DNA of 64,000 bases from Hyphomicrobiales bacterium (GCA_900467745.1 UBQW01000016.1:310001-374000); one strand, 5' to 3'; positions 36,770 through 46,077 are shown, counted from the first letter of the stretch. Translations and numbers: made by a program. The notes: generated by a model from the sequence alone, not told the origin.

Positions 36770-39127
36770 ATGGATTATTTCAGACGCTTTAACTTCCTGT
36801 TCGCAACGCCCTCTTTCGACAGCGATGACCTGGAAGGCGTTCGTTACAAACAGATTATCCAAGAGATTGAGCGTTCCGGCTTTGAAGTGGTGCGTGCCCG
36901 CAATCTGGATGACGCCGAGATCGTCGTCCAGACCGACGCCGCCATTGGCTGCATGATGGTCGACTGGGGCAAGAAGGGTCTTGAAGGCAAGACCTCTCAC
37001 CTAATAAACCTGATGCGCCGCCGCGGACTGGATTTCCCTATCATCCTGCTAATCCGCGGCAAGCGTTTCGAAGATGTGCCCGTCGAGGTGCTCGACTTCA
37101 TAGATGGCTATGTTTTCTTGTCTGAGGAAACACCTGCTTTCATCGCGAAAAACCTCATCAGCCGTCTTAAACAATACGCCGAAACGCTGAAGACACCTTT
37201 TTTCGGTGCGCTTGTCGACTATGCCGAAGAAGGCAACCATCTTTGGACCTGTCCCGGGCATAATGGCGGCGTGTTCTACAGTCGTAGCCCGATCGGCCGC
37301 GTGTTCATGGAGCACCTCGGCGAAGCTGTATTCCGCGACGACCTCGACAATTCCGTGCTCGACCTCGGTGACCTACTGACCCACGAGGGACCAGCGCTGG
37401 CGGCGCAGAAGGAAGCAGCGAAAATCTTCGGTGCAGAGAAGACCTATTTCGTGCTCAACGGAACATCCACTTCAAACAAGGTTGCACTTTCCGCCCTTGT
37501 TACGGATGGCGACCTCGTCCTGTTTGACCGAAACAACCATAAAGCCGCTCACCATGGCGCGCTCATGATATCGGGTGGCATTCCCATCTATCTGCCGACC
37601 AAACGCAATGCGCACGGTCTCATTGGCCCAATTGACTATGCGTCACTGGACGAGACGGCACTGCGAGAGCGCATTCGAGCCAATCCTCTCGTCAAGGATA
37701 CTGATGCCTGGCAAAAACCGCGGCCATTCCGCGTCGCCGTCGTCGAGCAATGCACCTATGACGGCACCATCCATAATGCAGAGATGATCCTTAAATCCAT
37801 CGGTCACCTTTGCGACTACATTCTGTTCGACGAAGCCTGGGCCGGGTTCATGAAGTTCCACCCACTTTATGCCGGTCGTTTCGCCATGGGGCTTGCCGAT
37901 CTCGGCCCGGACTCGCCCGGCATCATCGCCACCCAGTCTACCCACAAGCAGCTTGCTAGCTTTTCCCAAGCGTCGCAGATCCACATGAAGGATCGCCATA
38001 TTGAAGGGCAGAAGCGGCGCGTGGAGCATCGGCGTTTTAACGAAAGCTTCATGCAGCACGCCTCCACCTCGCCCTTCTACCCATTGTTCGCCTCTCTTGA
38101 TGTCGGCGCGCAGATGATGAAGGGCCGGTCCGGCGAAGTTCTGTGGGACGATACGATCCGCCTCGGGATCGAACTTAGGAAGAAAATGCGCGCCGTACGC
38201 CGGGAATTCGAGGAAAAGGAACCACGTGCAGAACGTCGATGGTTTTTTGAACCATTCGTTCCTGATCGGGCTTCGATCCCGGATGTTGCAAGCCCCGGCG
38301 CCTCGCACGATGTGCCATGGGAGAGCATTGCCACCGACCAACTGGCCACAAACCCGGCATTTTGGCACTTGACCCCCGGGGCACCCTGGCATGGTTTCAG
38401 CGGCATGGAGCAGGGGTTTGCCATGACGGACCCCAATAAGTTGACGGTGCTGACGCCCGGCTTCGACCGCAAGACAGGTCTCTATTCCGAACACGGTATT
38501 CCTGCCCCGATCGTGGCGCAATATCTTCGTGAGAACCGCATCGTTGCTGAGAAGAATGACCTCAACTCCTTGCTCTTCCTGCTGACACCCGGCGTCGAGG
38601 CCAGCAAGGCAGGGACCCTGATCAGCGGGCTTGTCGCGTTCAAGAAGCTGCATGACGACAATGCGATGCTGGAAGAGGTGATCCCGGAGTTCTACCGCCG
38701 GCGTCCAAGCCGCTATGCCGGCGTGCGTCTGCGCGATCTTTGCGGTGATCTGCACCGCTTCTTCCGCGATGCCAATGTCAGCGCCCTGCAGGCGAAGCAG
38801 TTTTCCGCCGCCCACCTGCCGCCAATGGCCATGTCGCCGCACGACGCAGCACGCAGCCTGGTGCGCAATGATGTCGACTACTTGCCGATCGATGAGATCG
38901 CGGGGCGCATTGCGACCACCCCGTTTGTGGTCTATCCGCCTGGGATCGCGACCATCGTCCCAGGCGAACGCCTGACGGACGCAGCAAAACCGATGATCGA
39001 CTATCTCAAGATGTTCGAAACCTGCTTTAATGCCTTCCCGGGGTTTGATGTCGAGATCCAAGGTGTCTATCGCGAGACAGATGCATCGGGCCGCGTTCGG
39101 CTCTACACCTATGTGGTCGCGGAATAA
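36770..39127 (+). CDS. Orn/Lys/Arg decarboxylase (PLP fold type I)
   Basis: The 785-residue protein has the three expected parts: an N-terminal receiver-like wing domain (to about 130), the PLP aminotransferase-fold core with GHNGGVFYSRSPIG near 165, DEAWAGFMKFHPLYAG near 360 and the PLP lysine K393 in STHKQLASFSQ, and a C-terminal domain (YPPGI near 720). The start could also be TTG 36758. The family makes putrescine, agmatine or cadaverine, consuming protons, and is used in acid resistance and polyamine supply. The substrate cannot be fixed by eye. An acetyltransferase gene follows closely. Confidence 0.92.
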   Translation: MDYFRRFNFLFATPSFDSDDLEGVRYKQIIQEIERSGFEVVRARNLDDAEIVVQTDAAIGCMMVDWGKKGLEGKTSHLINLMRRRGLDFPIILLIRGKRFEDVPVEVLDFIDGYVFLSEETPAFIAKNLISRLKQYAETLKTPFFGALVDYAEEGNHLWTCPGHNGGVFYSRSPIGRVFMEHLGEAVFRDDLDNSVLDLGDLLTHEGPALAAQKEAAKIFGAEKTYFVLNGTSTSNKVALSALVTDGDLVLFDRNNHKAAHHGALMISGGIPIYLPTKRNAHGLIGPIDYASLDETALRERIRANPLVKDTDAWQKPRPFRVAVVEQCTYDGTIHNAEMILKSIGHLCDYILFDEAWAGFMKFHPLYAGRFAMGLADLGPDSPGIIATQSTHKQLASFSQASQIHMKDRHIEGQKRRVEHRRFNESFMQHASTSPFYPLFASLDVGAQMMKGRSGEVLWDDTIRLGIELRKKMRAVRREFEEKEPRAERRWFFEPFVPDRASIPDVASPGASHDVPWESIATDQLATNPAFWHLTPGAPWHGFSGMEQGFAMTDPNKLTVLTPGFDRKTGLYSEHGIPAPIVAQYLRENRIVAEKNDLNSLLFLLTPGVEASKAGTLISGLVAFKKLHDDNAMLEEVIPEFYRRRPSRYAGVRLRDLCGDLHRFFRDANVSALQAKQFSAAHLPPMAMSPHDAARSLVRNDVDYLPIDEIAGRIATTPFVVYPPGIATIVPGERLTDAAKPMIDYLKMFETCFNAFPGFDVEIQGVYRETDASGRVRLYTYVVAE

Positions 39128-39148
39128 TTGCGCACGCCAGGATCGACA

Positions 39149-39709
39149 ATGGAACAGGACAGCGGATTAACCATTCGCCCTTCACGGGACGCGGATGTGG
39201 AACCTATGCTAGCGATTTATCGTCGGCATATTCGTCGAGGGGTCGAGGAGGGTGTCGACGACAGCGATACGCCGGAGCCGGATGACCTGCGCGAGCGGCG
39301 CAAGAATCTGAAGAGCCGGCGCTTTCCGCATATTGTTGCGACCATCAACGGGACCGTGGTCGGCTATGCATATGTCGTGCTGTTTCGCAAACGCCCAGCC
39401 TACCGGTACACCGTCAAACATTCGATCTATGTGCATCACGATCATATTGGCAAGGGGGTCGGAAGTCAGCTCCTCCACGGGCTGATCGACGCCTGTGCTG
39501 CGGCAAGGTTCCGACAGATCATCGGCTACATTGACGCCGATAACACGGCGTCGCTTGCCCTGCACGAGCGCTTCAATTTCGTGCGCGTCGGCCTATTGCC
39601 GGCCGTCGCATACCGCTACGGCCACTGGGCCGACAGTGTGATGGTGCAGCGTTCGCTGGGGACAGGTTCGACCACACCGCCTCCCCCGCCGCCCTTATCC
39701 ACTCGCTGA
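39149..39709 (+). CDS. GNAT-family N-acetyltransferase
   Basis: The 186-residue protein starts at ATG 39149 after AGGA. The GNAT fold is clear: LTIRPSRDADVEPMLAIYRRHI at the start, VVGYAYVVLFRKRPAY, and the acetyl-CoA motif HIGKGVGSQLLHGLID near 103-118. It resembles phosphinothricin or MarR-linked acetyltransferases. Standing 21 bases after the decarboxylase, it may acetylate the polyamine product, which is inference. The C-terminal Pro run (PPPPPP) is odd for the family. Confidence 0.85.
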   Translation: MEQDSGLTIRPSRDADVEPMLAIYRRHIRRGVEEGVDDSDTPEPDDLRERRKNLKSRRFPHIVATINGTVVGYAYVVLFRKRPAYRYTVKHSIYVHHDHIGKGVGSQLLHGLIDACAAARFRQIIGYIDADNTASLALHERFNFVRVGLLPAVAYRYGHWADSVMVQRSLGTGSTTPPPPPPLSTR

Positions 39710-40149
39710 AGGCTTGTGACCGGGATCTTTTCAATGTTGCCGGAGTTCAGGCCTGCTGGAGTTCAGAGTGATCTTAGGACTATCGGGCTACCACGACATG
39801 ATCTGAAGAAGTCGCGCGACACCACCTGGCCGGCTTGCGAGCCTAGCTAGCAGTTGATCTTTTGTCGGCAGATCACCCGCATCGCGGCCTGTTGCAAGCG
39901 ACAACGCCTCGGCGAAGTTTCCAGCTCAATCACGCACATTGAACAATGCCTCGTCAACGAGGCGAGGCAAGCTGTTGAACTTATCGTCCGCTAACTTTGG
40001 AGAGTTGTCTACTCCCGAAGCTGACCGCCGCGATGCAGCGCGCATATCGCGACCGATCGAACAGCTATTTTTACAGCGGTGTCGCCAACCCGTGGAACGA
40101 AATATCGACCTGCGCTTTTCTCAGGAACCCGAACCGAGGAGATCCAAGC
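39710..40149. other. Intergenic region upstream of csbD-like gene
   Basis: No intact gene is visible. The reverse strand at about 39795-39930 reads as a short protein-like tail (LATGRDAGDLPTKDQLLARL) ending in a stop, but it lacks a start and could be a relic. The last 60 bases carry the CsbD promoter candidate. Confidence 0.4.
40094..40118 (+). promoter_or_regulatory. Weak candidate EcfG-type general-stress promoter
   Basis: GGAAC (40094-40098) is followed after 14 bases by CGCTT (40113-40117). This resembles the alphaproteobacterial EcfG pattern GGAAC-N16/17-CGTT, but the spacing and the -10 are imperfect. CsbD genes are often in that regulon. Confidence 0.28.
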
Positions 40150-40341
40150 ATGGGAAGCACAGCGGACAAAATCAAAGGCACGGCAAACGAAGTCGCAGGT
40201 AAGGCCCGCCAGGCCGCGGGCAAGGCGGTCGGCAATCACGAAGAGCACGTCAAGGGAAGCATTCAGGAAGCCAAGGGCAAGGCCCAGGTAGCAAAGGGCG
40301 ATGCTAAGGACGCTGTGAAGAAGGTCGTCGACAAGGCTTGA
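40150..40341 (+). CDS. CsbD-family stress protein
   Basis: The 63-residue protein is almost entirely Lys, Ala, Gly, Glu and Asp in 11-residue-like periods (ADKIKGTANEVAGKARQAAGKAVG, then KGSIQEAKGKAQVAKGDAKDAVKK), the CsbD signature. GAGGAG precedes ATG 40150. CsbD proteins are hydrophilic general-stress proteins with no known enzymatic role. A terminator hairpin follows. Confidence 0.92.
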   Translation: MGSTADKIKGTANEVAGKARQAAGKAVGNHEEHVKGSIQEAKGKAQVAKGDAKDAVKKVVDKA

Positions 40342-40358
40342 TGTCCACCGATGTATCA

Positions 40359-40386
40359 GCCCGCGCTAGTGCGGGCACTTCTTTTG
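40359..40386 (+). terminator. Rho-independent terminator after the csbD-like gene
   Basis: GCCCGC (40359-40364), GCTAGT loop, GCGGGC (40371-40376), then ACTTCTTTT. Confidence 0.6.
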
Positions 40387-40395
40387 GGAAAGCTA

Positions 40396-40740
40396 ATGAA
40401 AATCAGAAAACTGATTGTTTGGAGCGTGGGATTTGCAGTGTTTTCGTGGAGCGCACAGGCACAGGGCCAGGCGCCTGCTGATCCGGCCGTCGACGCATGT
40501 AAATCGACCGGATTGCTCGCCCTTCAGGAGCGTTCGCCGGAAATAACCGACCTCGTTCTCGACATTGAAAGTCTTGCGGTCAGCAAGGCGGATACCAAGG
40601 TCGGCGATGTACCAGTGAAGACAGTCGTCCTTGGCGAAGCGTACATCAGTCGCAAACAGCAGACAGGCAAACCCGACCGCTTCGTTTGCCTCCTCGGTGA
40701 AAAAGGCAAGGTCCTGCTCACCTTCTTCACGGCGCAATAG
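40396..40740 (+). CDS. Small secreted protein, unknown function
   Basis: The 114-residue protein starts at ATG 40396 after GGGAAAG. A signal peptide (KIRKLIVWSVGFAVFSWSAQAQ) gives an about 92-residue mature protein with two Cys residues (DACKSTG and FVCLLGEKGK) likely joined by a disulfide. It has the look of a beta-sheet periplasmic protein. A tiny membrane-protein gene follows two bases after its stop. Confidence 0.7.
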   Translation: MKIRKLIVWSVGFAVFSWSAQAQGQAPADPAVDACKSTGLLALQERSPEITDLVLDIESLAVSKADTKVGDVPVKTVVLGEAYISRKQQTGKPDRFVCLLGEKGKVLLTFFTAQ

Positions 40741-40742
40741 AC

Positions 40743-40910
40743 GTGGCAGAACCCCCGAAGTTCGATCGCAGGCCAGACCAGACGCCCTACCAGGGTCGGC
40801 GAACTCCCGACTCCGGAAAGAAACGGGGGATATCTATCTGGTCTGTGATAGGGCTGGCTCTCTTCATTGTGATGCTGGCGTTGCTCGTCTTCGACACCTG
40901 GCGCGGATGA
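40743..40910 (+). CDS. Tiny single-span membrane protein
   Basis: The 55-codon frame starts at GTG 40743, right after the previous stop. It reads as a hydrophilic basic N-terminus (AEPPKFDRRPDQTPYQGRRT) and one membrane helix (WSVIGLALFIVMLALLVFDTW). The clean helix with basic flank on the cytoplasmic side argues for a real gene. There is no strong ribosome binding site, so translation is probably coupled to the upstream gene. Confidence 0.5.
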   Translation: MAEPPKFDRRPDQTPYQGRRTPDSGKKRGISIWSVIGLALFIVMLALLVFDTWRG

Positions 40911-41333
40911 TTAAGTTTAGCCACCAAGTCCAGATTATCTTTTGGAAGGCGTCGGCGATAGTCGTCATTCGCATTCAAAATCATTCAAAGCGAGCTATAC
41001 AGCTTTCAGTCCTACCAAGCAAAGAAGCGACTTGGTAATCGACTAGTCCGTTCAAGTGGCAGCGATCCGTGAGATGACTGCTACCGCCTTTGCTTTCGAT
41101 GAGTGTTGCTGCTTCCGAAAATCAAAGTCGGATTGCATGGGGTGGCCGTCGGCAGGGGTGAACCCTCTTGGCGGTACTCATTGGGAAACGGTTTCTCATC
41201 CCTTCGATCGAATAAAACTCGGCACGGCTCCTGAGTATGTTTTCATGTGCCGGCTCGATTAAGAACATCGACGCTTTATTTCACAGTCACTAACGGACCA
41301 TCGGCGGTACTTCACGAGATATGGGAGCGGCAA
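40911..41333. other. Intergenic region upstream of the AI-2E-family gene
   Basis: No gene or hairpin is supported. A forward frame at 41056-41262 lacks domain features and a ribosome binding site. Confidence 0.45.
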
Positions 41334-43268
41334 TTGGCTGTGCAGAGATCGAACGCAACCAGCATGTCGGGCATTACTCCAACCCACGGCAGCCTGACCA
41401 ATTCGACGATCTCCGGTCGAACGGTTCTGATCTTAATTGGCGTGGGTGCATTATTGCACATCGGCCAGGAAGTCTTCGTGCCGCTGGCCCTGGCTTTGCT
41501 GCTGACCTTCACGCTGGCGCCGATCGTCAATTTCCTGAGAAAACGTCACGTCCCGAAGATCGCGTCCGTTTTGCTGGCGGTGGCATCCGCCTTTGTGACA
41601 ATCGCGCTTTTCAGCTTCGTCGTGGCTACCCAGGTCGCCAACCTCGCCGACAACATCCCGACCTATCAGCGTAACATTGTCGCAAAGGTCGACGCTCTGA
41701 CCCAGGCCGGCTCCGGAAGCGGCGTACTGGATCACCTGAGCAAGGCTGTCGAGCGTATTGGTAACGAGCTCAAAATCCGGGCGAACGAAAGCCAGGACAT
41801 GCCGACTGCTGCAGCACAAAGACCCGAACCTATTCCCGTCGAGATCGTGACGCAGTCAAACCCGATAGAGACACTTGGAAGCTTCATCCTACCGCTCGTC
41901 AGTCCATTCGCCTCAGCGGGCCTTGTCATCGTGCTCGTCATCTTCATGTTGCTCGAACGCGAAGCCCTGCGTGACCGTTTCATTCGGCTCGTCGGGCTGG
42001 GTGATCTCCACAAGACGACCTCTGCCCTACAGGACGCTGGTAAACGGGTCGGCAAATACTTGCTGATGCAGTTGGTGGTGAACTCTCTCTACGCCATCCC
42101 GATTACGATCGGCCTTTGGGTTCTAGGCATTCCAAACGCGATCCTCTGGGGACTTCTTACGCTGGTGTTGCGCTTCGTTCCCTATATCGGACCGGTGATC
42201 GGAATGATCCTGCCGCTATTTCTGGCACTCGCCATTGCGCCGGGTTGGTCGCTTGTTGCTTGGGTCGCGGGGCTGTTTATCGTGACAGAACTGGTCAGCA
42301 ACAATGTTGTGGAGCCCTGGCTCTATGGCAGCCATACGGGACTTTCGCCGCTTGCGATCATTGTCTCGGCAATTTTCTGGTCGTGGCTCTGGGGGCCTGT
42401 CGGCCTGATGTTATCGACCCCTCTGACTGTCTGTCTCGTCGTGCTTGGTCGCTATGTCCCACAGTTCAACTTCCTCGACGTGCTACTGGGCAACGAGCCT
42501 GTCCTCGAGCCACAGGAAAAGCTCTATCAGCGTCTCCTCGCCGGTGATCCCAATGAAGCCACCGACAACGCCGAACAGCTTTTGGAGGAGGAATACCTCG
42601 TGGATTATTATGAGAAGGTTGCACTTCCGGCGTTGATTCTGGCTGAAACCGATCGCCAGCGCGGTGTGATGACGCGGGAACAGATAGCCCTGTTCGCATC
42701 GACCACGCGGACACTCATCGATAACCTCGCCGAGATCGCGGTCGAAGAGGAGAACGAGGAAGAAGACGAGTCTGCGGCGAATGGGAATGGCGCCACTGTT
42801 GGTCAGGCGCTTCCAGATGGCGAAGGACATACCGTGCTTTCGATCGGCGGTCGTGGGGCGATCGACGCGGCAGGAGCGGCTATGTTGTCGCAACTACTGT
42901 CAATTCAGGGAGCAGAGCTCATTGATGTGCCGCAGGCCTCGACCGACGAGGGCCCTACTATGCCCCCCGTCGGCGTCGCCGATACCGCGATCATCACATT
43001 TCTGAATGGAAACTCAATGTCTCATGCCCGCCAGATTGTTCGACGCTTGAAGCGTCAAAAGCCGGGTCTACGTGTCGGCGTCATGATGCCGACCGCAAAT
43101 GGACAAGCATACCCTCAAATTGAAGCAGACGACGTAAACGCGGATTTCGTCTGCACAACAATGAGCGACGCCATCAGAGGTGCCCTGACAGATACAGGTC
43201 CAGCCCGGCCAGAGGTGGTGGTCAAGAAGTTGGCACGACCAAGAGTTCGGCGCGCGGCAAAAGCGTGA
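41334..43268 (+). CDS. AI-2E-family (PerM-like) membrane permease with acidic cytoplasmic tail
   Basis: The chosen start is TTG 41334 with GGGAG six bases upstream; ATG 41364 is an alternative. The 644-residue protein has the family's eight helices in about the first 390 residues, with PIVNFLRKRHVPKIASVLL near 60, the characteristic ...RFVPYIGPVIGMILPLFLALA near 282 and EPWLYGSHTGLSPLAIIVSAIFWSWLWGPVGLMLSTPLTV near 325. A tail of about 250 residues follows, with an acidic run EEENEEEDES and an alpha/beta part with VADTAIITFLNGNS. Family members export small metabolites or act as antiporters; the substrate is unknown. Confidence 0.88.
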   Translation: MAVQRSNATSMSGITPTHGSLTNSTISGRTVLILIGVGALLHIGQEVFVPLALALLLTFTLAPIVNFLRKRHVPKIASVLLAVASAFVTIALFSFVVATQVANLADNIPTYQRNIVAKVDALTQAGSGSGVLDHLSKAVERIGNELKIRANESQDMPTAAAQRPEPIPVEIVTQSNPIETLGSFILPLVSPFASAGLVIVLVIFMLLEREALRDRFIRLVGLGDLHKTTSALQDAGKRVGKYLLMQLVVNSLYAIPITIGLWVLGIPNAILWGLLTLVLRFVPYIGPVIGMILPLFLALAIAPGWSLVAWVAGLFIVTELVSNNVVEPWLYGSHTGLSPLAIIVSAIFWSWLWGPVGLMLSTPLTVCLVVLGRYVPQFNFLDVLLGNEPVLEPQEKLYQRLLAGDPNEATDNAEQLLEEEYLVDYYEKVALPALILAETDRQRGVMTREQIALFASTTRTLIDNLAEIAVEEENEEEDESAANGNGATVGQALPDGEGHTVLSIGGRGAIDAAGAAMLSQLLSIQGAELIDVPQASTDEGPTMPPVGVADTAIITFLNGNSMSHARQIVRRLKRQKPGLRVGVMMPTANGQAYPQIEADDVNADFVCTTMSDAIRGALTDTGPARPEVVVKKLARPRVRRAAKA

Positions 43269-43367
43269 ACGTTGACGTGTCGGCTCCCGATGCGCGCCAC
43301 TTTCGCGCCGCCTGAAAACAGTGTCGTGAGGCGAATAAAATCGCCTGCAGCACGCATCAAGCCGCTA

Positions 43368-44405
43368 TTAAAGCGCTGGCAATTTCCGGGCTTCCCGGAA
43401 AGAGATAAGCCGGCCTCGCCGCTCATCCCACAGCGCAAGTCGCACGCACCCGAAGCTTTCCCATAACGTTATGCGGCCAATGCCCGCCAATTCAGGATGA
43501 GCGCGCAGTACTTCTGGAAGTCGGTAGTATGGAATACGACTAGCGAGATGATGAATGTGGTGAACGCCAATATTCCCCGTCAGCCATCGAAGCACCAGCG
43601 GGAGGTCATAGTGTGAAGCGCCATGGAGAGCGGCTTTAGGAAATTGCCAGTCGTCTGCCTTTGACCAATGCGTTTCCTCAAACTGGTGTTGTACGTAAAA
43701 CAGCCAAACGCCGGCAGCTCCCGCCAACAAGACAACAGGAAGATGCACCAAGAGGAACGGTACGAGCCCAACAAGCCAAATTGTCGATGCAGCGACGAGC
43801 GCGATCGCCAGATTGGTTGCCATCGTCGACACCCAAGGCAAGACTTCGGCTTTCATCATACCAATCGGCAGCCGTTGTTTCAGAAGGAATACCCAGATCG
43901 GGCCGATACCGAACATTACAACAGGATGCCTGTAGAGCCGGTATCCAAATCTCTTCGCCGGAGAGAGGGCGTGATACTCGTCGACAGTGAGTGTGGCGAT
44001 GTCACCCACCCCGCGTTCGTCAAGATTGCCAGCAGAGGCATGGTGCTCGGCATGAGCTCGCCGCCAGTAGTCGTAGGGCGTAAGGGTAAGAACGCCAATT
44101 ACACGCCCCGTCCATGTGTCCAATCTTCGCCGCGCGAAGAACGAGCCGTGCCCGCAGTCGTGCTGGATCATGAAAAGCCGCAGGAGAAAGGCTGCCGCAG
44201 GCAGAACAAGCACGCTGCCCAGCCACCAGCCTTGCATGATAAAGATGCATGCTCCGGCCCAGAACGCAGCGAACGGGACAGCCGTTACCACAAGCTCAAA
44301 TACGCTGCGACCAAATCGAGGCTGCCGGTACTGCGCCATAATCTTGATCCAAGCGCCGGTCGTATCCCGGCTTGGTGAATTTGGTTTGTAATTTTGAGAG
44401 TTCAT
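43368..44405 (-). CDS. Membrane fatty-acid desaturase (DesA-like)
   Basis: The 345-residue protein starts at ATG 44403-44405 after GGATCAA; an upstream ATG at 44474 is less likely. The three di-iron histidine boxes are intact: HDCGH 82-86, HAEHH 118-122 and HHIHH near 285, between paired membrane helices. This is the acyl-lipid delta-12-type arrangement. It introduces a double bond into membrane lipid acyl chains, typically for cold or fluidity adaptation. It stands alone between the AI-2E gene (convergent) and the TetR gene. Confidence 0.92.
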   Translation of the reverse strand: MNSQNYKPNSPSRDTTGAWIKIMAQYRQPRFGRSVFELVVTAVPFAAFWAGACIFIMQGWWLGSVLVLPAAAFLLRLFMIQHDCGHGSFFARRRLDTWTGRVIGVLTLTPYDYWRRAHAEHHASAGNLDERGVGDIATLTVDEYHALSPAKRFGYRLYRHPVVMFGIGPIWVFLLKQRLPIGMMKAEVLPWVSTMATNLAIALVAASTIWLVGLVPFLLVHLPVVLLAGAAGVWLFYVQHQFEETHWSKADDWQFPKAALHGASHYDLPLVLRWLTGNIGVHHIHHLASRIPYYRLPEVLRAHPELAGIGRITLWESFGCVRLALWDERRGRLISFREARKLPAL

Positions 44406-44840
44406 TTGATCCAAGCGTTTTTGTGCGCAGTACGGGACTTCCGGGCCCAGACCACGATTTAAATGTTCTGCCATTAGGCTCGACCTACCTTACGTGCCGC
44501 CTCATCTACTACGGCGTGGGAAGCGAAACCATCCATTTTCTCTATCGGGCTTGCGCGTCGGTCCGTCTCCTGTGTCCGCGCCGCCGCTGTCAAAGGGTGG
44601 CAGTTTCAACTGCGACAACAGTATCTGGACTTTTCTACTGATTTCGGCGTTCGGAAACGGTAAGGAAAGGAACCTGGGGGGCTGGGGCCCATCCATTATC
44701 GAAACCGCAGAAGCTCAAGAATGCTCGAGCCCGAAGAATAGCGCGACGCAAATTTTTGGCACATTTCCCTCGCATCGCAGCAAGTGTACGCGGATGTGGA
44801 AACTTGCTCGAACAAATAACAAGCCGCCAATGGCCGCGCC
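44406..44840. other. Intergenic region
   Basis: No gene is supported between the desaturase start and the TetR stop; forward frames here show no family features and no ribosome binding site. Confidence 0.5.
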
Positions 44841-45461
44841 TCACCGATCCCCACCCCAATTACCATGGCTCTTCAATCCCCAAACCATCTGGCGGATGAG
44901 TTGGTGAAGCCGTTGAGGCTCCATATCGAGCCGGCCGGTGAGCAAGCGACTCCAGGCGAAGCCGGCCAGGAGTTCGATGGTGAGTTCCGGATCGGCGTCG
45001 GCGGAGATCTCGCCACGGCGCGTCGCGCGGCGCACGAGTTCGGCGGTCTGGTCGATGCGTTCGGCCATGTAGGTTCTGAGTGCTGCTGAGGTCGTGGCGT
45101 CGCTCTGGGCCTCAGCGAGGACAAAGCGGAAGATCGAGCCTGCCTCGCTGTCGCGCCAATAGTCGAAGAGCGCGGTGACGAAGGCGAACAGGTCACTTTC
45201 GATTGTGCCGGTATCAGGAACGGGTTCCACGTGCTTCTGATCATGGTAGACGTCAAGCAGAAGTGCGGCGCGCGATGACCACCAGCGATAGATCGTCGGC
45301 TTGCCGGCGTGCGCGCGCCTGGCGACGGCCTCGATGGAAAAACCGCTCAATCCCATCTCGCGCAGAATGTCGGCGGCAGCCTTCAGGATCGCTTCCTGGC
45401 TCGCCGGATTGCGCTGCGCGCCGATCGAGGTGCGTCGCCCGGCTATCACTGTCGATGTCAC
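44841..45461 (-). CDS. TetR-family transcriptional repressor
   Basis: The 206-residue protein has the TetR helix-turn-helix at about 20-65 (QEAILKAAADILREMGLSGFSIEAVARRAHAGKPTIYRWW) and an AcrR-like ligand domain (TetR_C family) with a buried helical bundle. It diverges from a small membrane protein gene across two GAAACG operators and most likely represses that gene and itself. Confidence 0.92.
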   Translation of the reverse strand: MTSTVIAGRRTSIGAQRNPASQEAILKAAADILREMGLSGFSIEAVARRAHAGKPTIYRWWSSRAALLLDVYHDQKHVEPVPDTGTIESDLFAFVTALFDYWRDSEAGSIFRFVLAEAQSDATTSAALRTYMAERIDQTAELVRRATRRGEISADADPELTIELLAGFAWSRLLTGRLDMEPQRLHQLIRQMVWGLKSHGNWGGDR

Positions 45462-45510
45462 GAAACTCCTCCCTTATCCCTAGCTTTTGTAGCACAACGC
45501 AGGCTTGAAT

Positions 45511-45525
45511 GAAACGCATCGTTTC
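45511..45525 (+). promoter_or_regulatory. TetR operator 1
   Basis: GAAACG-CAT-CGTTTC is a perfect inverted repeat. It also pairs with operator 2 as a 14-bp inverted copy (AACGCATCGTTTCG and CGAAACGATGCGTT). Confidence 0.7.
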
Positions 45526-45539
45526 GTTATGGCTTCATC

Positions 45540-45553
45540 GAAACGATGCGTTC
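45540..45553 (+). promoter_or_regulatory. TetR operator 2 overlapping the membrane-protein promoter
   Basis: GAAACG-ATG-CGTTC is the near-identical second copy. It lies directly upstream of TATAAT (45555-45560), inside the promoter spacer, so a bound repressor would block polymerase. Confidence 0.7.
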
Positions 45554-45571
45554 TTATAATAGGGGAAAACC

Positions 45572-45868
45572 ATGAGCGCCGACCATGACGATACCGCCGC
45601 ATCTTCGGGCGATGCGGACAAGACGCCGCCTCACCAGATGCCCAGACCGTGCCGGTTTCGCCTGTCCTTCCTGCTGATCATCGCGGTCTACCCGCTGATC
45701 ACCACGCTTCTCTATATTCTGATGCCGCTCACCAGCACATGGGAGACGTGGCATCGCACGCTTGTCATTACACCCGTCATGGTGTCGCTGATCGTGTTTC
45801 TCGTGACGCCGACCATCCAGCGGCATTTCGGCTGGTATGTGCTGCGCATGCCGCGTCCCGAGCGGTAA
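45572..45868 (+). CDS. Small two-helix inner-membrane protein under TetR control
   Basis: The 98-residue protein starts at ATG 45572 after AGGGG. An acidic N-terminus and a basic patch (PRPCRFR) precede two helices (LSFLLIIAVYPLITTLLYILMPL and TLVITPVMVSLIVFLVTPTI), then a short basic tail. It resembles small TetR-linked membrane proteins of the DUF2798 type, but I cannot assign a function. It is the only gene facing the TetR regulator. Confidence 0.78.
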   Translation: MSADHDDTAASSGDADKTPPHQMPRPCRFRLSFLLIIAVYPLITTLLYILMPLTSTWETWHRTLVITPVMVSLIVFLVTPTIQRHFGWYVLRMPRPER

Positions 45869-46012
45869 AGGCGGGCGGACCGCCATTTTCCGAACGATCC
45901 ATCCATACGGCATGCCGGGCGGGGCACACTGTCCGGCCTTTGCGCTGTTGCGCGCCCTCCTCCGTCCCGGTCGTGCATATCTCTCGCAAAAAGGCAGCGG
46001 CCTGGACGCAAA

Positions 46013-46024
46013 TTGATGCTTTTC
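46013..46024 (+). promoter_or_regulatory. Shared 12-base element upstream of the creatininase gene
   Basis: TTGATGCTTTTC is identical to the element at 47942-47953 upstream of the ABC operon. Here it overlaps a dyad ATGC-TTTTC-GCAT (46016-46028). Candidate LysR site. Confidence 0.42.
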
Positions 46025-46077
46025 GCATGCCGGCTTAAGGCCTAGTCAATGTCCATCAGATCGAAGAGGACACGGCG

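Noticed and set aside
37643-39061. 472-codon reverse-strand frame
   Set aside because: It is antisense to the Orn/Lys/Arg decarboxylase, which has clear family motifs on the other strand.
44372-44907. Short forward frames between the desaturase and TetR genes
   Set aside because: They have low-quality composition, no start signals, and overlap the 3' end of the TetR gene on the other strand.
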